Counted from the stretch's first letter, positions 1-12,450 are shown. The stretch is DNA of 64,000 bases from Boletus sp. NGJ (GCA_019096195.1 JAGTXK010000190.1:434001-498000), one strand, 5' to 3'. Translations and numbers: made by a program. The notes: a model not told the origin generated them from the sequence alone.

Positions 1-162
1 CCAAGAGAGTGTCTGCGAGGTGACAGCTGTTCGCTTTCGGTTCACGTCGGGTCTTTCTATGCCATTCGAAAAGAGAGACGAAGGCTTGCGCTTGTGCATG
101 GAAGCAAGACTGCTGGGCAGGAATGAAAGTTGTAATGGTGTGACCCTCCTCTAACTTTGCAG

Positions 163-529
163 GACGTTGAAAATGCAGGTGAATGAAAGTGACAACGCCA
201 AAGATGCACAATACGAAAAAAGAAGCTCATTCGGGATGGCCCGATTGCTCGCTGTGGACCGTGGGAAAGCAGTGCGGCTCGATCTTGATTCCATTCTGAA
301 GCACGTTGGGCAGGTACAGACGCAGCGCATTGGGGTTCGGGTTACATACAAGTTCAAAAGCCAAATAGTCATGGTAATGATTATCGCTTCCGACGTCAAC
401 ACCGACCCACACGTGTTCCACGACAAAATGTCATACCAGCGTCACCGCAGACCACCAAAACATGGCCAACGTTCTATTCGAAGTCAAGAGATGAAAACTT
501 TTTTCAACGCTGTAAAATCGCAGACTTGA
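163..529 (+). CDS. possible 3' end of a gene entering from the left edge
   Basis: I do not recognise this reading frame. An open frame follows a good acceptor (polypyrimidine tract then CAG at 160-162) and runs to a stop at 527-529; a possible donor after LKHVGQ near 311 could end the exon earlier. The first half (FGMARLLAVDRGKAV) is the more protein-like part. The reading frame overlaps the last exon of FYV10 on the other strand (484-585), so the two genes would be convergent with overlapping 3' ends. It may equally be an internal exon or chance. Confidence 0.25.
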
Positions 530-2014
530 CCAGACCGCGGACATATGACTTTGCCGTTGTTCTTAGCGGCCATCTCTTCGAGTGCCTACGTGACAGGTGG
601 GCTGTAAGAACTGTTTCATATCAACGTGCATTGTTATCGTACCTCTGTTGAGTAAACGTATCCGTTGGGGAACGCCATTGGCATATTGTCCTCATCCATT
701 ATTTTACCGCTCAGATAGCAAACGATAGTAGAGTTGGCATGGTGACTGAAGGGCACCTCTTTCGCGAGAATGCTGATATTAGGATCGCACACCGGACAGT
801 CGACATTGTGCGTGAGATCATAGCAAGCGGGTAGCTTCAGGGAGGCGAGTCCAGCGTAAAGCGCAAGGTGCAAAAGCGGTTCCGTCGGCAAACTGTTCAA
901 CGAATAAATAGCGACCCGAAATGCTTGGATCAGGGAGGTCCAACGAGACTCGTCGTAGAGACGCTACGACGGCGTGAGACTCGGCGGAAATCGCCTTCAT
1001 GTGCCACAAACCTTGTACTGTCCACAAGTTGTTGAGGGCTGGACCGCCAGGAGTGCCATAGCTTGCGTAATCTGCTGCAGGTGGGTCTCCTGCCACGATA
1101 CAAGGTACCGTTTCGCATACGTGATCGCATCCTGTGTTTTGCGAGCACGGGCTAATTCAATGTATTCCTGAAGCCGGAGTTCGAACTCGAGAGTGCTCTG
1201 CAAAGTACCGGAAATTGCTGTGTTAAGTTAGCTCAAGGTGGCGTAACTCAGGAACTCACCCTAATTTTCCTCAACGCCGTCTTATTTTCGCTGCACCATG
1301 CTATAGCTTCAGTGCAGCTGTGCCGGAAGAGCGCGCGTTCAATCCTGTGGATGTCCATAAACAGATCAATATCCACAAGGGTCTAATGGATATGAACTTT
1401 CAACGTGGAGTCCAACAGAGACTGAGCACAAGGTTAACGCACTTCAACGTCCCTTTCTTGGGCTAGTTTCCTCGCGGTTTTTTCGCGGCCCGCGCGGAGT
1501 GTCCAGTCGACGAGCCATCGGTCCAGCCGCGTGTCCGCCCAGCGTGAAAAACCAGGGCAATTCGTGGTCGGCAGACCCTCGACCAGCGCGAGATGCTGAA
1601 GCCGTTCATGTGTAACATCCAGTGTGGGCCTGCCATTGTTTTCCTGCAGATCCGAAAGCTGTGCGGAATACGCATCTGATGAATTATTGTCAGGAGCGCA
1701 CAATACATGAGGACCCGACCTTGCGTTTAAGATTCTCCACTCGCGTTATCATCCCATCAACGGTCGTGGCGGCATCCTCAAGGTTGACCTCGTTTCCCTT
1801 TGAACGTTTCTGAAGCTCGGTCGACATTGTCTGTACGTTACCCAATTCACGCTCGATGTTCCTTTGAGACGCACGAAATACTTTGCGATAATTCTCGTAG
1901 GGTACCTAGCATGCATCTCGGTGAGGTTCCCACTCCAAGGACAGTCGGACGTACGCGCGCAAATGGTTGCTCGAAGAGCATAACGCCATCAATATTCATT
2001 TTGTTCGTGCTCAT
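484..2014 (-). CDS. FYV10: GID/CTLH ubiquitin ligase subunit Fyv10/Gid9 (MAEA homologue)
   Basis: Core subunit of the GID/CTLH E3 ubiquitin ligase, which in yeast targets gluconeogenic enzymes; with Gid2 it forms the RING-like catalytic pair. Joined exons give an N-terminus MSTNKMNIDGVMLFEQPFAR, a coiled region (NYRKVFRASQRNIEREL), a LisH-type segment (RLDRWLVDWTLRAGREKTA), a CTLH/CRA region (STLEFELRLQEYIELARAR) and a C-terminal RING-like zinc domain with CPVC, AKEVPFSHHANS and CPRSGQVC. The last exon, 484-585, follows an intron with donor at 642 and acceptor at 586 and restores the family ending KKVFIS. An intron interrupts the frame after FARV near 1950 and others follow. The ATG at 2012-2014 is in frame with the first exon; the inner ATG of MNIDG is the alternative. 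The gene looks complete. Its 5' end lies about 265 bp from the PIG-S stop codon, in the same direction. Confidence 0.93.
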
Positions 2015-2279
2015 GGCGACGAATTATTCAAGCGGCCTTGTCTGTTGTCAAAGACAAAGTTAGTGGCACAATGTTGGCAGTGCCTCCTCACTGCGGCATA
2101 CCGCATTAACCGTCGATCGTGATCATCACGTGATAGACTAAATATAGGATGCGAATTGATTACACCGATTTGCTGAATGGCGAACGTTGGCAACACGTTC
2201 GTTGCAATGCAGGGATTTTTTTTTTTTCATTTGGTACTGCCTAGAATTCTACCTTGAAACATTGCACTAAAAGGTACAC

Positions 2280-4125
2280 TCATCCGTTCCTTGCCGCCCG
2301 ACGTTCCATTCTCCAGGCATAAATCTCCCTTCCGAGCGCGACTATCAGAGGCACTGAGATGGAAGCAAACAGGGGGGTGTAAACAGCATATTTGTGCTCG
2401 GCAGGGAAGTACAGCATTGCCAGCATGCCGGGATTAAAAAAAGCGTGCGAGGCCAATGATAAAGCTTCACTGGACCATCGCAAAGGAACCGCTGGGGATT
2501 CCACCGCGGATTGATAAGCCTATGAAAAAATCACCTTGTTGGGATAATGTCATTAGGCTAACCGAAATGGGATACAGACCTCTTCGAGAGCTGACAGCGC
2601 ATTGTGTACGTCCCCCCTGACCTTTTGGTCGACAGGCATAGCTTCGATTTGGTCCACGAGTTTCACGATGCTCTGAAGTGTCTGTTGGCTGTTCAAAATA
2701 TTCTCCAAGGTTCGGTGTCGCAGGAGGGCATCTAACTGCCAGTCGGACAGTGGTGAAGCCACTTCGGAACGGACGCCACCAGGAAGGGAAGGAACACCCA
2801 ACAAGGCAGCCAGTTGACTAGAGAACGCAGCAAAGACAGGCACTAAATCCGCTGCGGTCAAGTGTGTAACCATCGCACCATCCGCATGCCTGTTTAGAAT
2901 GAAGATACCGCCCCATTGTGGCAGGAGAAATGCACTCTGATTCGTGCGTGACCCTGAAATCACTCCAGTTACCCGTTCACTTGACAATTAATGAATGCTT
3001 ACCGTGTGCGTCAAGGATACAAAACTGCCGGGATGACGACGGTACAAACAACACAAAATGGAGAACGGGGTCATTGGAGACACTGGAAGCTGAATCACAC
3101 GTCAAAACTCTTATGCCGAACGCCCAGCTAACGGGATAATTACACAATGACCATTCAGCAGAGTTGATGAACACGGTCAGATCCTCGGGGGTGATACCGT
3201 GAAAGGAAGTGTTGCCATCAGTAAAGTGCATGGGTTCAAACGCCAGTGGTGCATGATATTGGACCTGACTTTCGACGGTGATATTGTGGAGTGCATTCAA
3301 TTGGGAAAGAATTGGAAACATATGGTCTGCAGACTTCTGATTAACCGTCGGAACTCAAATGAAACAGGTCAACTTTCCTACAATCGCAGGTTGAATGTCC
3401 CAAGAATGAACGAGACGATCAGACGCAGCGTTTTCGTTCAGCAACGTGAAAGCAAGCCGATAGCGGTCGCTGTATTGAATAACGCGTTGTTCCTGTATCG
3501 GGGAGATCTCCGGCGCAAGCAGGCCAGACAAAATACGAGCCAGCTGGTGAACTGGAGGACAGTCATCGTGCATGAGGCGCTGAGGTGTACCAATCATGAT
3601 CCGACCCACCTGATGCATCCTCCGGGCTCACAGCCAGCTGTCTAGGATGCTGGACGGCGGTGCGATCCCTGAGGAAAACAGTGTATGCATTTGGGGCCGG
3701 GCTACTTCGGTCCTCTATAGCATTGATTACCAACTGCATGTGTGCCCTCTCACTCAGTTCCTCGCACCTGCGCTCTCGCCAATACCCACCCGAATGTCTA
3801 GGTTTCTCCACGTGGGGGAAGCATGAAGAGTCTGAGCAAGACCTTCGTTGAGCTCTGTTGCCAAACGGGGGGCACTGTTTTCAAAGCTCGGTGCGTCAAG
3901 CTGTACATGTACGGGAAAGACGATTTTTCTCTCGAGCTGCGCCCTTACACGGACCGAGGGCAGCGCAATCCGTTCGATACTTGTGAGCCTCCACCAGAAC
4001 GGAAGAGCGAGGATGATTATAGTCCAATAAGAGCCTAGGACGAGCCTTCGTATCTTGGCGGACTCAAAAGGGAGTCTTTGAGGCTCCTTGAGACCGTGGC
4101 TTGGGTTGGCAGGGGCCGAATCCAT
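2280..4125 (-). CDS. GPI17: GPI transamidase subunit PIG-S/Gpi17
   Basis: Subunit of the ER-membrane GPI transamidase that transfers preassembled GPI anchors to proteins. The first exon (3754-4125) reads ESAKIRRLVLGSYWTI, then a membrane span (IIILALPFWW) and the family landmark TSIERIALPSVRVRAQ, typical of the PIG-S N-terminus. Middle exons (3355-3618, 2977-3321, 2553-2987) carry the lumenal domain, including LPQWGGIFILN and RHRTLENILNSQQTLQ. The last exon (2280-2504) has the second membrane span (YAVYTPLFASISVPLIVALG) and a short basic tail (WRMERRAARNG). This two-span, large-lumenal-loop layout fits the family. Start and stop are clear. It is divergent from the SANT gene, with 263 bp between start codons. 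PIG-L, another GPI-pathway gene, lies at the right end of the window. Confidence 0.88.
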
Positions 4126-4388
4126 ACAGTAACAAGTTCAAGTCTTGGACGCGTTCGACCTACCTTGACCACGCACAGCGGAGTTTTAAACGCACTCTCC
4201 CTCATACTTACCCCCTCTTGTCTTCTGAGTCCAAGCACTATCCAAAGAACATTGGGTAGGACTGCAGTTTCATGCGCCGTGACGCAATATAGTTTCTGCG
4301 ACGCTCGTACTTCAAGATTCCCAGCGTTCAGTTCCCGTTTCAAGACTGCTGGCAGTGTGCACAGATTTTTGAAGAGCTATCTTGAACA

Positions 4389-7300
4389 TGTCCTCCGTCA
4401 GCTATGGGCAGCTGTCTCCAGCTGGAACGTCGCTGCCTCACGATTTCCGTCGAGCACCAGCTGGTTTTCCATCATACGATGTCAGTCAGATCGAATACCT
4501 TGCTCCGTCAGCTCCTCAATGGTTTTGCATAGCATTTCCCTCGTCGTAGATCTCCATCTCCAGGACCATTTACGAGGCGGCTCACCTACGATAGCTATAA
4601 GCCTCGAAGTGGTGCATACTATGACGATCATCCCAACAGCTACAGGCCAAATGTTTACAGGCCCCAGCGATACTATAGCCGTAGTCCGTCTCCGCCTCGT
4701 TACGACCGTGCAAGATCACAGGAATCTCGTCAGTGGGACCATGCCTCTCGATGGCAGTATAAGCGCCTTTCTCCGAGTCCACCACCGTGGGACAAAAATC
4801 GTCGTGATACCCTAGCTGAAAGGATGTTTGAACCCGAAGAGGTTTGGAAACAACCACCTTTTGATAGACCTGCTCGGTATGAATTGTATGTTGTATCGTC
4901 AGAGGTAAGACTGCCATAACACTTAGCGCTTCGTAGGTTGGATTCCACCCTCGATCGGTATGGAGATCGTCGACAGCAATCGTCACGAGACCTCTCCCCA
5001 CAAAGGCCTGCTGTTCGCTCAGACTTCGTACCACACTACGACAGCTACCGCCCCTCGGCCTTCCATGCTGTGCGCGATCTCGGTTCGTTTTCGCGGACTG
5101 CCGACACATACCGACCCCAGTACACGGACGATCGATGGTCATCCCACCAAGGTGATAGTGTAAGTCACCAACGAAGATCTACCCTTTATGACCGTGCGGA
5201 TGAGCACCAAGGCAGCTCGATTTCGAGTACCCCTCCTCGCCTATCCGTGTCGCTTCCAACGTCACAGCCTCGTTCTCCGCCACCACGCCCACTCGTTGAA
5301 ACGGAAGTATACCGAAGCAGTCCAAGACACTTTTCTGTCGCTGACAGCGGCCACCAATCCCTCTCATCCTCAGCATCCCTTTCTCGAGCAAATTCTGTTT
5401 TTCGGGAGGGTCCCGATACGAAATCCGAATCTCGATCATCGTCACGATCGCCTAGGCACTCCAGGTCCGGTATCTCCGAAGAGTCTGCTCTTCCTCAGTC
5501 GTCGATCCAATCAGTGCAGGAGAAGGCATACCCGCGCGCCACGAATGAGGTGCCGTCATCAGATGATGACAGTAATATTCCATTAGAACATTCCAAAAGC
5601 TTGGGATTGGTTGTGCATGTGTTGGCCGACAAGCAGTCGTCTAGCCACGAGACTATCCTCATGAATGGCAACCACGCAGCTAACCAAGGGGCTCTGGAAC
5701 GTAACGCCTCGCCACTCCCAAACTCTAAATTGGCATCTCGCGGCGACGCAACGCCTCACAGAGGTACGTGTGCAGTAAGGGTTAAGAAGGCAACAATGTT
5801 GACCATCCGTCGCAGAATCGCCCCATGAAGTTGTGGCACCGCACGTAGAAACAGACTCCACGAGTATTGGTTCTCTCCCCCCCTCACCTGAGGAATCATC
5901 ATCAAAAGTGGATCGTGCTGTCGCTGTGGAACTGCCCAGGAGTACAGAACGTGCTACTCTCGACATTTCTACTAGTTCTCTTGAGGCTAATGAATACCGA
6001 GAGCCTCCACCATCCTCGACAGTAACTCCTTCACCCATCGCACAGATATCGGAAAAGGAGTCCGACGTCATATCAAGCGCTATTGAACCCGGATCGGACA
6101 TTGACCACACGAATGTGAATACAACCCCTGAACCAGTTGCTAGTTCGTTGAAAATCGTGGTCAGTGATCACAGCACCCTTCCAGCTTCTCCAGCACATCG
6201 TTCTGTTCTATTTCAACCTGCCGACCTCAAGTCAACCCGAGAGCGCGTTCGACTCGTTCTAGTCACACGTCTCCTTTATGACCGCCAATCGCGGGCTGAG
6301 CGAGTATTCCCTGTACTCCGAGCCAATCAAGCAGTGTCAACCCTGAACCTACCATCTCCCCCTGGCAATCAGAATCATCAATCAGAAGAACTAATCGCTG
6401 CGAATTCCTCTAGTAGAGTGGCGACTCATGAGGCAATTCGATCATCTTTAGTCGATCGCTTTGTAGAACGCCGGTCTGAAATTGTGGAAAAGTCCCGCAG
6501 GTTGAAAGCTGAATACTTGGCGTTGCATGAACGGTGGTTAGAACATTGTGCGCGGCTTGATGAAGCCCAGAAGACCGGAATTGGAATCCCGGAGGAGTCT
6601 GCAGTTCCATCAGGTGGCAGGACAACCCGGCGTTCGACTGCAGTCATGGGAGATGCTGTCCGGTCGGATTTGGAGATGGAGCAGATCATTGCCAGCTTGG
6701 GCGTTGAAGAACTCACCGATCCTAGCTATCTTGCGATCAAGAACGTGGCCAAGATTCCAGACATGGTCTCTGTTACTGAGGGTTGTGTGCCCTACCTATT
6801 TGATGACACGAACAACATCGTGGATGATCCTGCGGACTTTTATAGTGCCTCTTCTGGTCAAGATTATTGGACCGAAGAGGAGCGTCACACCTTCCTTGAC
6901 GAGTTTGCTGCGCACCCGAAACAGTTTGGTCTCATCGCCCAGCGGCTGCCGAACAAGACGCCTGCTCAATGTGTCACGTACTACTACCTCCACAAGAAGC
7001 AGGGTGTCGACTTCAAGAAAGCTGTCATGCAGTATGGCACAAGTAGACGTCGCAAAAACGGTAGAGCCAGCAAGCAGAGAGGCAATGCCCTTTTGACGGA
7101 CATACGTCGTCATGATGACGAAGTTTCACGCACTTCGCCGAGATCCCTGAACGAGCCTTCATCATCTACCGGAAATAAGCGCAAACGAGTGGTCGATCGT
7201 AGCAACGGCGAATCGAGAAGATCTAGCGCGTCCAGACGGACCACCATTCAAGCAGAAGTGACATCCTCTGGAACCACCCCCGACCCTGATGTGGAGCAGC

Positions 7301-7404
7301 CCAAAAGAAGGCGCAGAACTGCCATCCCCGCGCGAGCGGTAACGGTTGTCACTGCTGATGGAGTGGTGAACGACGATGTAGTTGAGTGTCCAGTCTTAGC
7401 ATGA
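4389..7404 (+). CDS. SANT-domain corepressor-like protein (Snt1/NCoR/SMRT type)
   Basis: Likely chromatin protein related to Snt1 of the Set3 histone deacetylase complex and to animal NCoR/SMRT. The start MSSVSYGQLSPAG is at 4389. An intron (about 4530-4575, GTCAGC..GTAG) must be removed to keep the frame (YLAP then SPSPGPFTRRL); another lies near 4890-4936 and one at about 5765-5814. The N-terminal half is low-complexity and rich in Ser, Arg, Tyr and Pro. A helical stretch (SRRLKAEYLALHERWLEHCA) precedes the SANT domain, marked by DYWTEEERHTFLDEFAAHPK and the NCoR-type PNKTPAQCVTYYYLHKK. The tail is basic (QPKRRRRTA) and stops at 7402-7404. NCoR/Snt1 proteins usually have a second SANT domain; none is visible here before the convergent parvulin gene. 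Role is inferred from the SANT signature only. Confidence 0.82.
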
Positions 7405-7462
7405 TGCAGGATCGGTTTGCGAAGTGTGGACAGACGTGTATTGATAATGTACTCGATGGGAA

Positions 7463-8075
7463 TTATCGCCTGCCTTCGACCATAATAATGTGATACCCAA
7501 AGTTGGTTTTGACCAGTGGAGACAGAATAGGCTTGTCCACTGTCGATGGGGTTAATGCAAACGCAGCGTCTTGGAATGCGCCCTGAACCGCAAGGCGATC
7601 AATTCCATATCATATGGCCGCAAAAGCACTGGCGACCTACAACCATTGATCCTCGGGCCATCCAACCAAGACTCCCCCCAGCTGCGAATATGAGTTGGAG
7701 AGAGAAGTAGAGATGTGATGGGGTACCTTTGGCCTTGTCCTCGGAATACTCTTGGGCGACTTTGTCGAATCGCTGGCCACCCTGAGGATCGTTAGCACAA
7801 CTTTAGATCGCGCAGAATAACGACCGTATTACCTGTATCTTCTCCAGAGCCTCCAATACCTTTGACTGCTTCTCACATAGTATATGACGGACGTTTATCG
7901 CAGTGGCGGGTTTCAGCCCGCCTTTGGCCTGTCACAACACTTGACTGAGGACTGGTGTCTCGGCGCAGGGTCCAGGCGAAATGCACACCTTGCCGTCGGA
8001 TTTCTCAGCAGTGTTGGCGCTACCTTTATTTCCGCTGCTTTTCTTCTCGTTGGATGTCGTCTTATTCTTCACCAT
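7463..8075 (-). CDS. PIN4: parvulin peptidyl-prolyl cis-trans isomerase, Par14/Pin4 type
   Basis: Small peptidyl-prolyl isomerase of the phosphorylation-independent Par14 (PIN4) class; the animal member is linked to ribosome biogenesis and chromatin. Exons join to a lysine-rich N-terminus ([19 protein letters not shown]), then [59 protein letters not shown] and the family ending [16 protein letters not shown]. No WW domain is present, which separates it from Pin1/Ess1. Four introns of roughly 50-130 nt fit GT-AG, including one between GSM and GAF. Start ATG is at 8073-8075 and stop at 7463-7465. It is convergent with the SANT gene (58 bp between stops) and divergent from RLI1 with a shared promoter of 132 bp. 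Confidence 0.92.
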
Positions 8076-8207
8076 CCTGGATGTGTCCAGGTGTATCCCA
8101 CTGGTAGTTGCGGCTGTGTTAGGCTGGTCAGTTAGTCACGTGCCGACTTAGACTTGAAGTTCCTCGGCAAGTGCTCGCAGAGAACGATCACATCCAGTAC
8201 TCAATCT

Positions 8208-10604
8208 ATGGCGGACAAGATCACTCGTATCGCTATCGTCGACGCCAATCGCTGCAAACCAAAGCGATGTGCCCAGGAGTGTAAAAAAGTGAGCAGATGA
8301 GAGGTGCTTCGCTGCCTGCAGATTGACTGGTTTCGCGCTATAGTCATGTCCGGTTGTGAAAATGGGTGCGTGTCTTGTCTGATCGTGCTGAATTGCAACC
8401 GCCCTTGACCCGTTTTGTTTACAAGGCAAACTTTGTATCGAAGTGAAGCCGTCTGACAAAATCGCATTCATATCCGAGTTCCTATGCATCGGTTGTGGTA
8501 TATGTGTAAAGAAGTGAGTTCACGGCGCGGTCTGTTCTTGTTTCTTTCAAACGAATTTGTATAAGATGTCCCTTTGAAGCTATTGCCATCATCAATCTTC
8601 CCACCAACCTCGAGTCTGAGGTCACCCATCGATATACTGCCAACGCTTTCAAGCTCCATCGACTTCCCACTCCCCGACCTGGGCAGGTCCTTGGCCTCGT
8701 AGGAACGAATGGTATCGGAAAGAGCACAGCACTCAAAATTCTCGCTGGAAAACTCAAGCCCAACTTGGGCCGATACGATGTACGCTAAATTTGTTCCCAT
8801 CTTCTCAAATGTACCAGTTAGATATTGTCCATCCAGGACCCACCCGACTGGCAAGAGATCTTGAAATACTTCCGCGGATCCGAACTTCAGAATTACTTCA
8901 CCAAAGTCTTGGAGGACAACCTCAAGGCGCTCATTAAACCGCAATACGTCGATCACATACCACGCGCGATCAAAGGAACCATGACTGTCGACCAAATGTT
9001 AGATTCCAAGCTGGAACTCGACAACAAACAGAAAATGAGCGACGACCTTGAATTAACCCATGTTCTCGAGCGCGAAGTATCTCAATTGTCAGGTGGAGAG
9101 CTTCAGAGATTTGCGATTGCGATGTCTTGCATTCAGAAGGCGGACGTGTATGCTCACCTCACGGTCTGCCCTCACTCTTCATTCTGATGTCGTTTAGGTA
9201 TATGTTCGACGAGCCGTCGAGTTACCTGGATATCAAACAGCGATTGAAAGCCGCAGAAGTTATCCGCTCATTGCTTAACCCAAACTGCTACGTCATAGCT
9301 GTCGAACACGATCTTTCGGTTTTGGATTACTTGTCCGACTTTGTCTGCTGTCTCTATGGGAAGCCATCCATGTACGGGGTTGTCACCATGCCTTACTCTG
9401 TTCGTGAAGGTGAATAATTCGTGGAATATGACGTGTTGTTGGCCAACCACCTTGGAACTAGGCATCAATATTTTCCTCGATGGGTTCATCCCCACCGAGA
9501 ATCTGCGTTTTCGCGAAGAATCGCTGTCTTTCAAGATGATGGAGACCGCAGAGGAGCTAATAGTAGACAAAACACGTCACTATAATTATCCTGCGATGAC
9601 CAAGACAATGGGCAACTTCAAGCTGACCGTCGAAGGGGGCAGTTTCACCGACTCCGAGATCGTCGTCATGCTCGGAGAGAATGGTACCGGAAAGACCACG
9701 TTCGTTCGGCTGTTGGCTGGTGTGATAACTCCGGATATCGAAACGGATAAAATGGAGCTTGCCGTGTCGCTCAAACCGCAAACAATATCTCCCAAATTCC
9801 CCGGGACTGTCCGCATGCTTTTACTGAGACAGATCAAGCAGGCCTTTATGCACCCGCAGTTCCAGAGCGATGTACTAAAACCAATGAACTTGGAAAACAT
9901 TATGGATCAGGAAGTAAGGACGTTGTCCGGAGGAGAGCTGCAACGCGTTGCGATCGTCCTTGCCTTAGGTAACCTGTATTCATTATGCCGCCGAATTTGC
10001 CCTGGCTGATATAGAGTTAGGCAAACCCAATGTGACCGTTTATTTGCTTGATGAGCCGAGTAGGTCAGTCACCCCAGTCATTTCCAGGCTACTTTTGCCG
10101 AACACAATTCATTTCAGTTTCCTGGACTCTGAGCAACGTATCATCGCTAGCAAGGTTATTAAACGGTGTGTTATTACATTTCGAAGTCAATACCTGTTCC
10201 CTTATGCGCCCTCAGCTTCATCCTCCACGCCAAAAGGACAGCGTTCGTCATTGAACACGACTTCATCATGGCGACTTACCTCGCTGACCGGGTCATCGTT
10301 TTTGAGGGACAGCCGGCCATCTCAGCGACGGCGACACCGTAAGTGTATTGTATAGTAGTTGCATTCGCCGGCACTTAGTGCCGCGTACAGACCACAATCC
10401 CTCCTTTCGGGGATGAACCGCTTCTTGGCCTCTCTGGAGATCACATTTCGGCGTGATCCTACCAACTTCAGGCCTCGTGTGAACAAGTTAAACAGTATCA
10501 AGGACCGTGAACAAAAGGGTATGCTTTTATGTGATTCCTTTGTTCGATGATCTAAATCCGACTCATCTCTAGCTGCGGGTAACTACTTCTTCCTTGAGGA
10601 GTAA
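8208..10604 (+). CDS. RLI1: ABCE1/Rli1, ribosome-recycling ATPase with Fe-S clusters
   Basis: Essential soluble ABC protein that splits ribosomes after termination. The start [19 protein letters not shown] leads into the N-terminal 4Fe-4S region; both cysteine-rich groups are visible ([12 protein letters not shown] and [16 protein letters not shown]), each split by introns. NBD1 has Walker [10 protein letters not shown], signature QLSGGELQR and Walker [15 protein letters not shown]2 has [21 protein letters not shown] and YLLDEPS, then the H-loop [16 protein letters not shown]. The C-terminus [17 protein letters not shown] ends [10 protein letters not shown] at 10602-10604. About ten short introns are needed, including ones after KAD (near 9140) and after SVREG (near 9411). 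All catalytic motifs look intact. It is divergent from PIN4. Confidence 0.96.
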
Positions 10605-11589
10605 ACTCGGAGTAGTCGATACAAAGAATAGTACTTGCCGTCATTCGATGAGAAGGTCTAGTCATACCTTACGCCACGCTCTCCAGATATTGACGGATGA
10701 TGGTTCGTGGTATAGATCAGAAGTCTGTGATGTGTAATGGTGCATTCATTCGTTATTTGAGCCGATCAAACTCCTTGTTCAAGGACGGTTCCTGAGCCCT
10801 AGATGCATGATATCGCCTGTATCACTTGATGTGTACTTGCAGCAAATCGCCACTCGCGATGGAAACCCGAATTTTCGAATGCCCAAGGGTTCCGTACGGT
10901 CCCTACTTTCCTTCTGTTCTATGAGATGCCCACTGTTCGAGTGCACGCCAGCTCTATCGCCGTGCTCATCTTTATATGAGTGAAGGTGACCTGCCTAAAA
11001 GCTATGTACACCCATACGATCTCTCCCAAAGTTCTCGCTCGGCCCCTTCCTTTTCAGCATTGTACACTGTCCAGACCCTAATTGTCGCCGTTCAACTTCA
11101 AGGGATATACATTTCCCATGGCAAAATAAATATCTTGGTGGTATAAATGTCTATTGGTCCTCGGAAATATTCTCCATCCCACCTGCGATTCGGTCTTGCT
11201 GTTCTGGCTTCACTCGACAATGCTTCGTTCGCGGATCGACCAACCCTTCATTATTCATAGATATATTATGAGATAGAACTAGCATGTTTGACATGGATAT
11301 CCGAGTTATTCGTTACGGACTGCGCGGACAGTCCCTTCGAGGCTCTGAGAGTTAACCACTATCTTGACTATTCACAATGCAGGGGAGGCAGCAATATTCA
11401 TATTCAAACTTGATTGGGCGCGATCACAAACACGACGTTATGCCTGACAAACAGCCATTACTCCAGCATCATTCACCATCATGTGGAGCATAATTTGTGA
11501 GTGTTTCCTGAAATGATGGTATTCAACGATCTGTTACAAAAAAGTATAAGAATCGCAACACGACGTATATCCCAGCATTCAAAGGGCTT

Positions 11590-12450
11590 GTACTTAGCAC
11601 CGAGACGGCCTTAGAGCTTCTTCAGCTTCAGTACACCATCCCCGCTCGTCTCAATAGATAGCTTGTCAGAGTACTTCCTTAAGACAGTCTCGGACTGCTC
11701 AAGCTTGTTTCCAATAAACAGGACCCTCTAATGTAGCTTTTTCGGCTTCGCTTGTCCGAGCAGATGACGTAGCTTGTTCAAGCCACTGGCAGGTTCAGGA
11801 TCTCGATGTATAGATGGAGTAGTCGTCTGGATCGTGTATACGCCTTGCTCATTGAACAGCGCACCGTCGATTTCTACAAAGTCCGGAGGGGCCTTCTAGT
11901 AGAAGCGCGGCGTTGTGGGTTGAAGTCCATTAAGAGTACACAACCGTCTGGCTTGCTAAGCGAAAAATAGACGGGAGTGAGCTGTGGTGTTTATGCCAGA
12001 CGCATTGGATGGGGTTGCCGCTGACTAGAAAAGAGTGGACCCCCATATCATATCTCGAAGATAAAGTCTCCAGGAGTGCGAGTACCGGGAAAGGTGATCA
12101 TTGCATTGAAAGTCTTGTCTATCTCCTTCAGCTGCACTGCATACATACGGCCGCCCCTAGTATTTCAGCAATTTTTTGAGTGGGTTATACAGGTGGTGTG
12201 AAGCACGCAAGAAACAGCGCCTCGAGGCTTCCTCGGTCTAATAAAGAAAATTGAGGGGGACCAGGATCAACTGGTGAATACTGGCTCCCTATTGAACGCA
12301 GAATGATCCTACAGTTAGGTATGGCTTCGGAGCTCGAACAAGAGCACCTGATTATCTCTTTGGGATCTGCAGCAGTGTGCGGGACACTGGCCCCTACATG
12401 AACGCAGGACTATTCATGCCACTGACATCAAGTTCCAAAAAAAGGTATAC
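11590..12450 (-). pseudogene. decayed coding remnant of unknown family
   Basis: Stretches of minus-strand sequence read like protein but in shifting frames with stops. Examples are MYAVQLKEIDKTFNAMITFP near 12090-12150, then FVEIDGALFNEQGVYTIQTT near 11830-11885, then LNKLRHLLGQAKPKKLH, an in-frame stop, and RVLFIGNKLEQSETVLRKYS near 11680-11730, ending KLKKL and a stop near 11610. The composition and spacing look like a once-coding gene of a few hundred residues. I do not recognise the family. Introns could explain some breaks but not the in-frame stop inside the last block. Confidence 0.4.

Noticed and set aside
4078-4815. 245-codon plus-strand open frame overlapping PIG-S and the SANT gene
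   Set aside because: It would run through the PIG-S start region and read the SANT gene in the wrong frame; the spliced MSSVSYGQ model gives continuous protein with the downstream exons.
4582-5142. 186-codon minus-strand open frame
   Set aside because: Shadow of the SANT gene's N-terminal exon, which has the coherent RS/Y-rich protein on the plus strand.
5583-6110. 175-codon minus-strand open frame
   Set aside because: Antisense to the SANT gene across a real intron; no recognisable motif.
8208-10604. Reading the internal stops near 9187, 9417 and 9999 as signs that RLI1 is broken
   Set aside because: Each is removed by a GT-AG intron that restores the exact ABCE1 sequence on both sides.
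10605-11580. Possible tRNA or small RNA genes in the large gap
   Set aside because: No cloverleaf-like A and B boxes or T-loop sequence could be found by eye.
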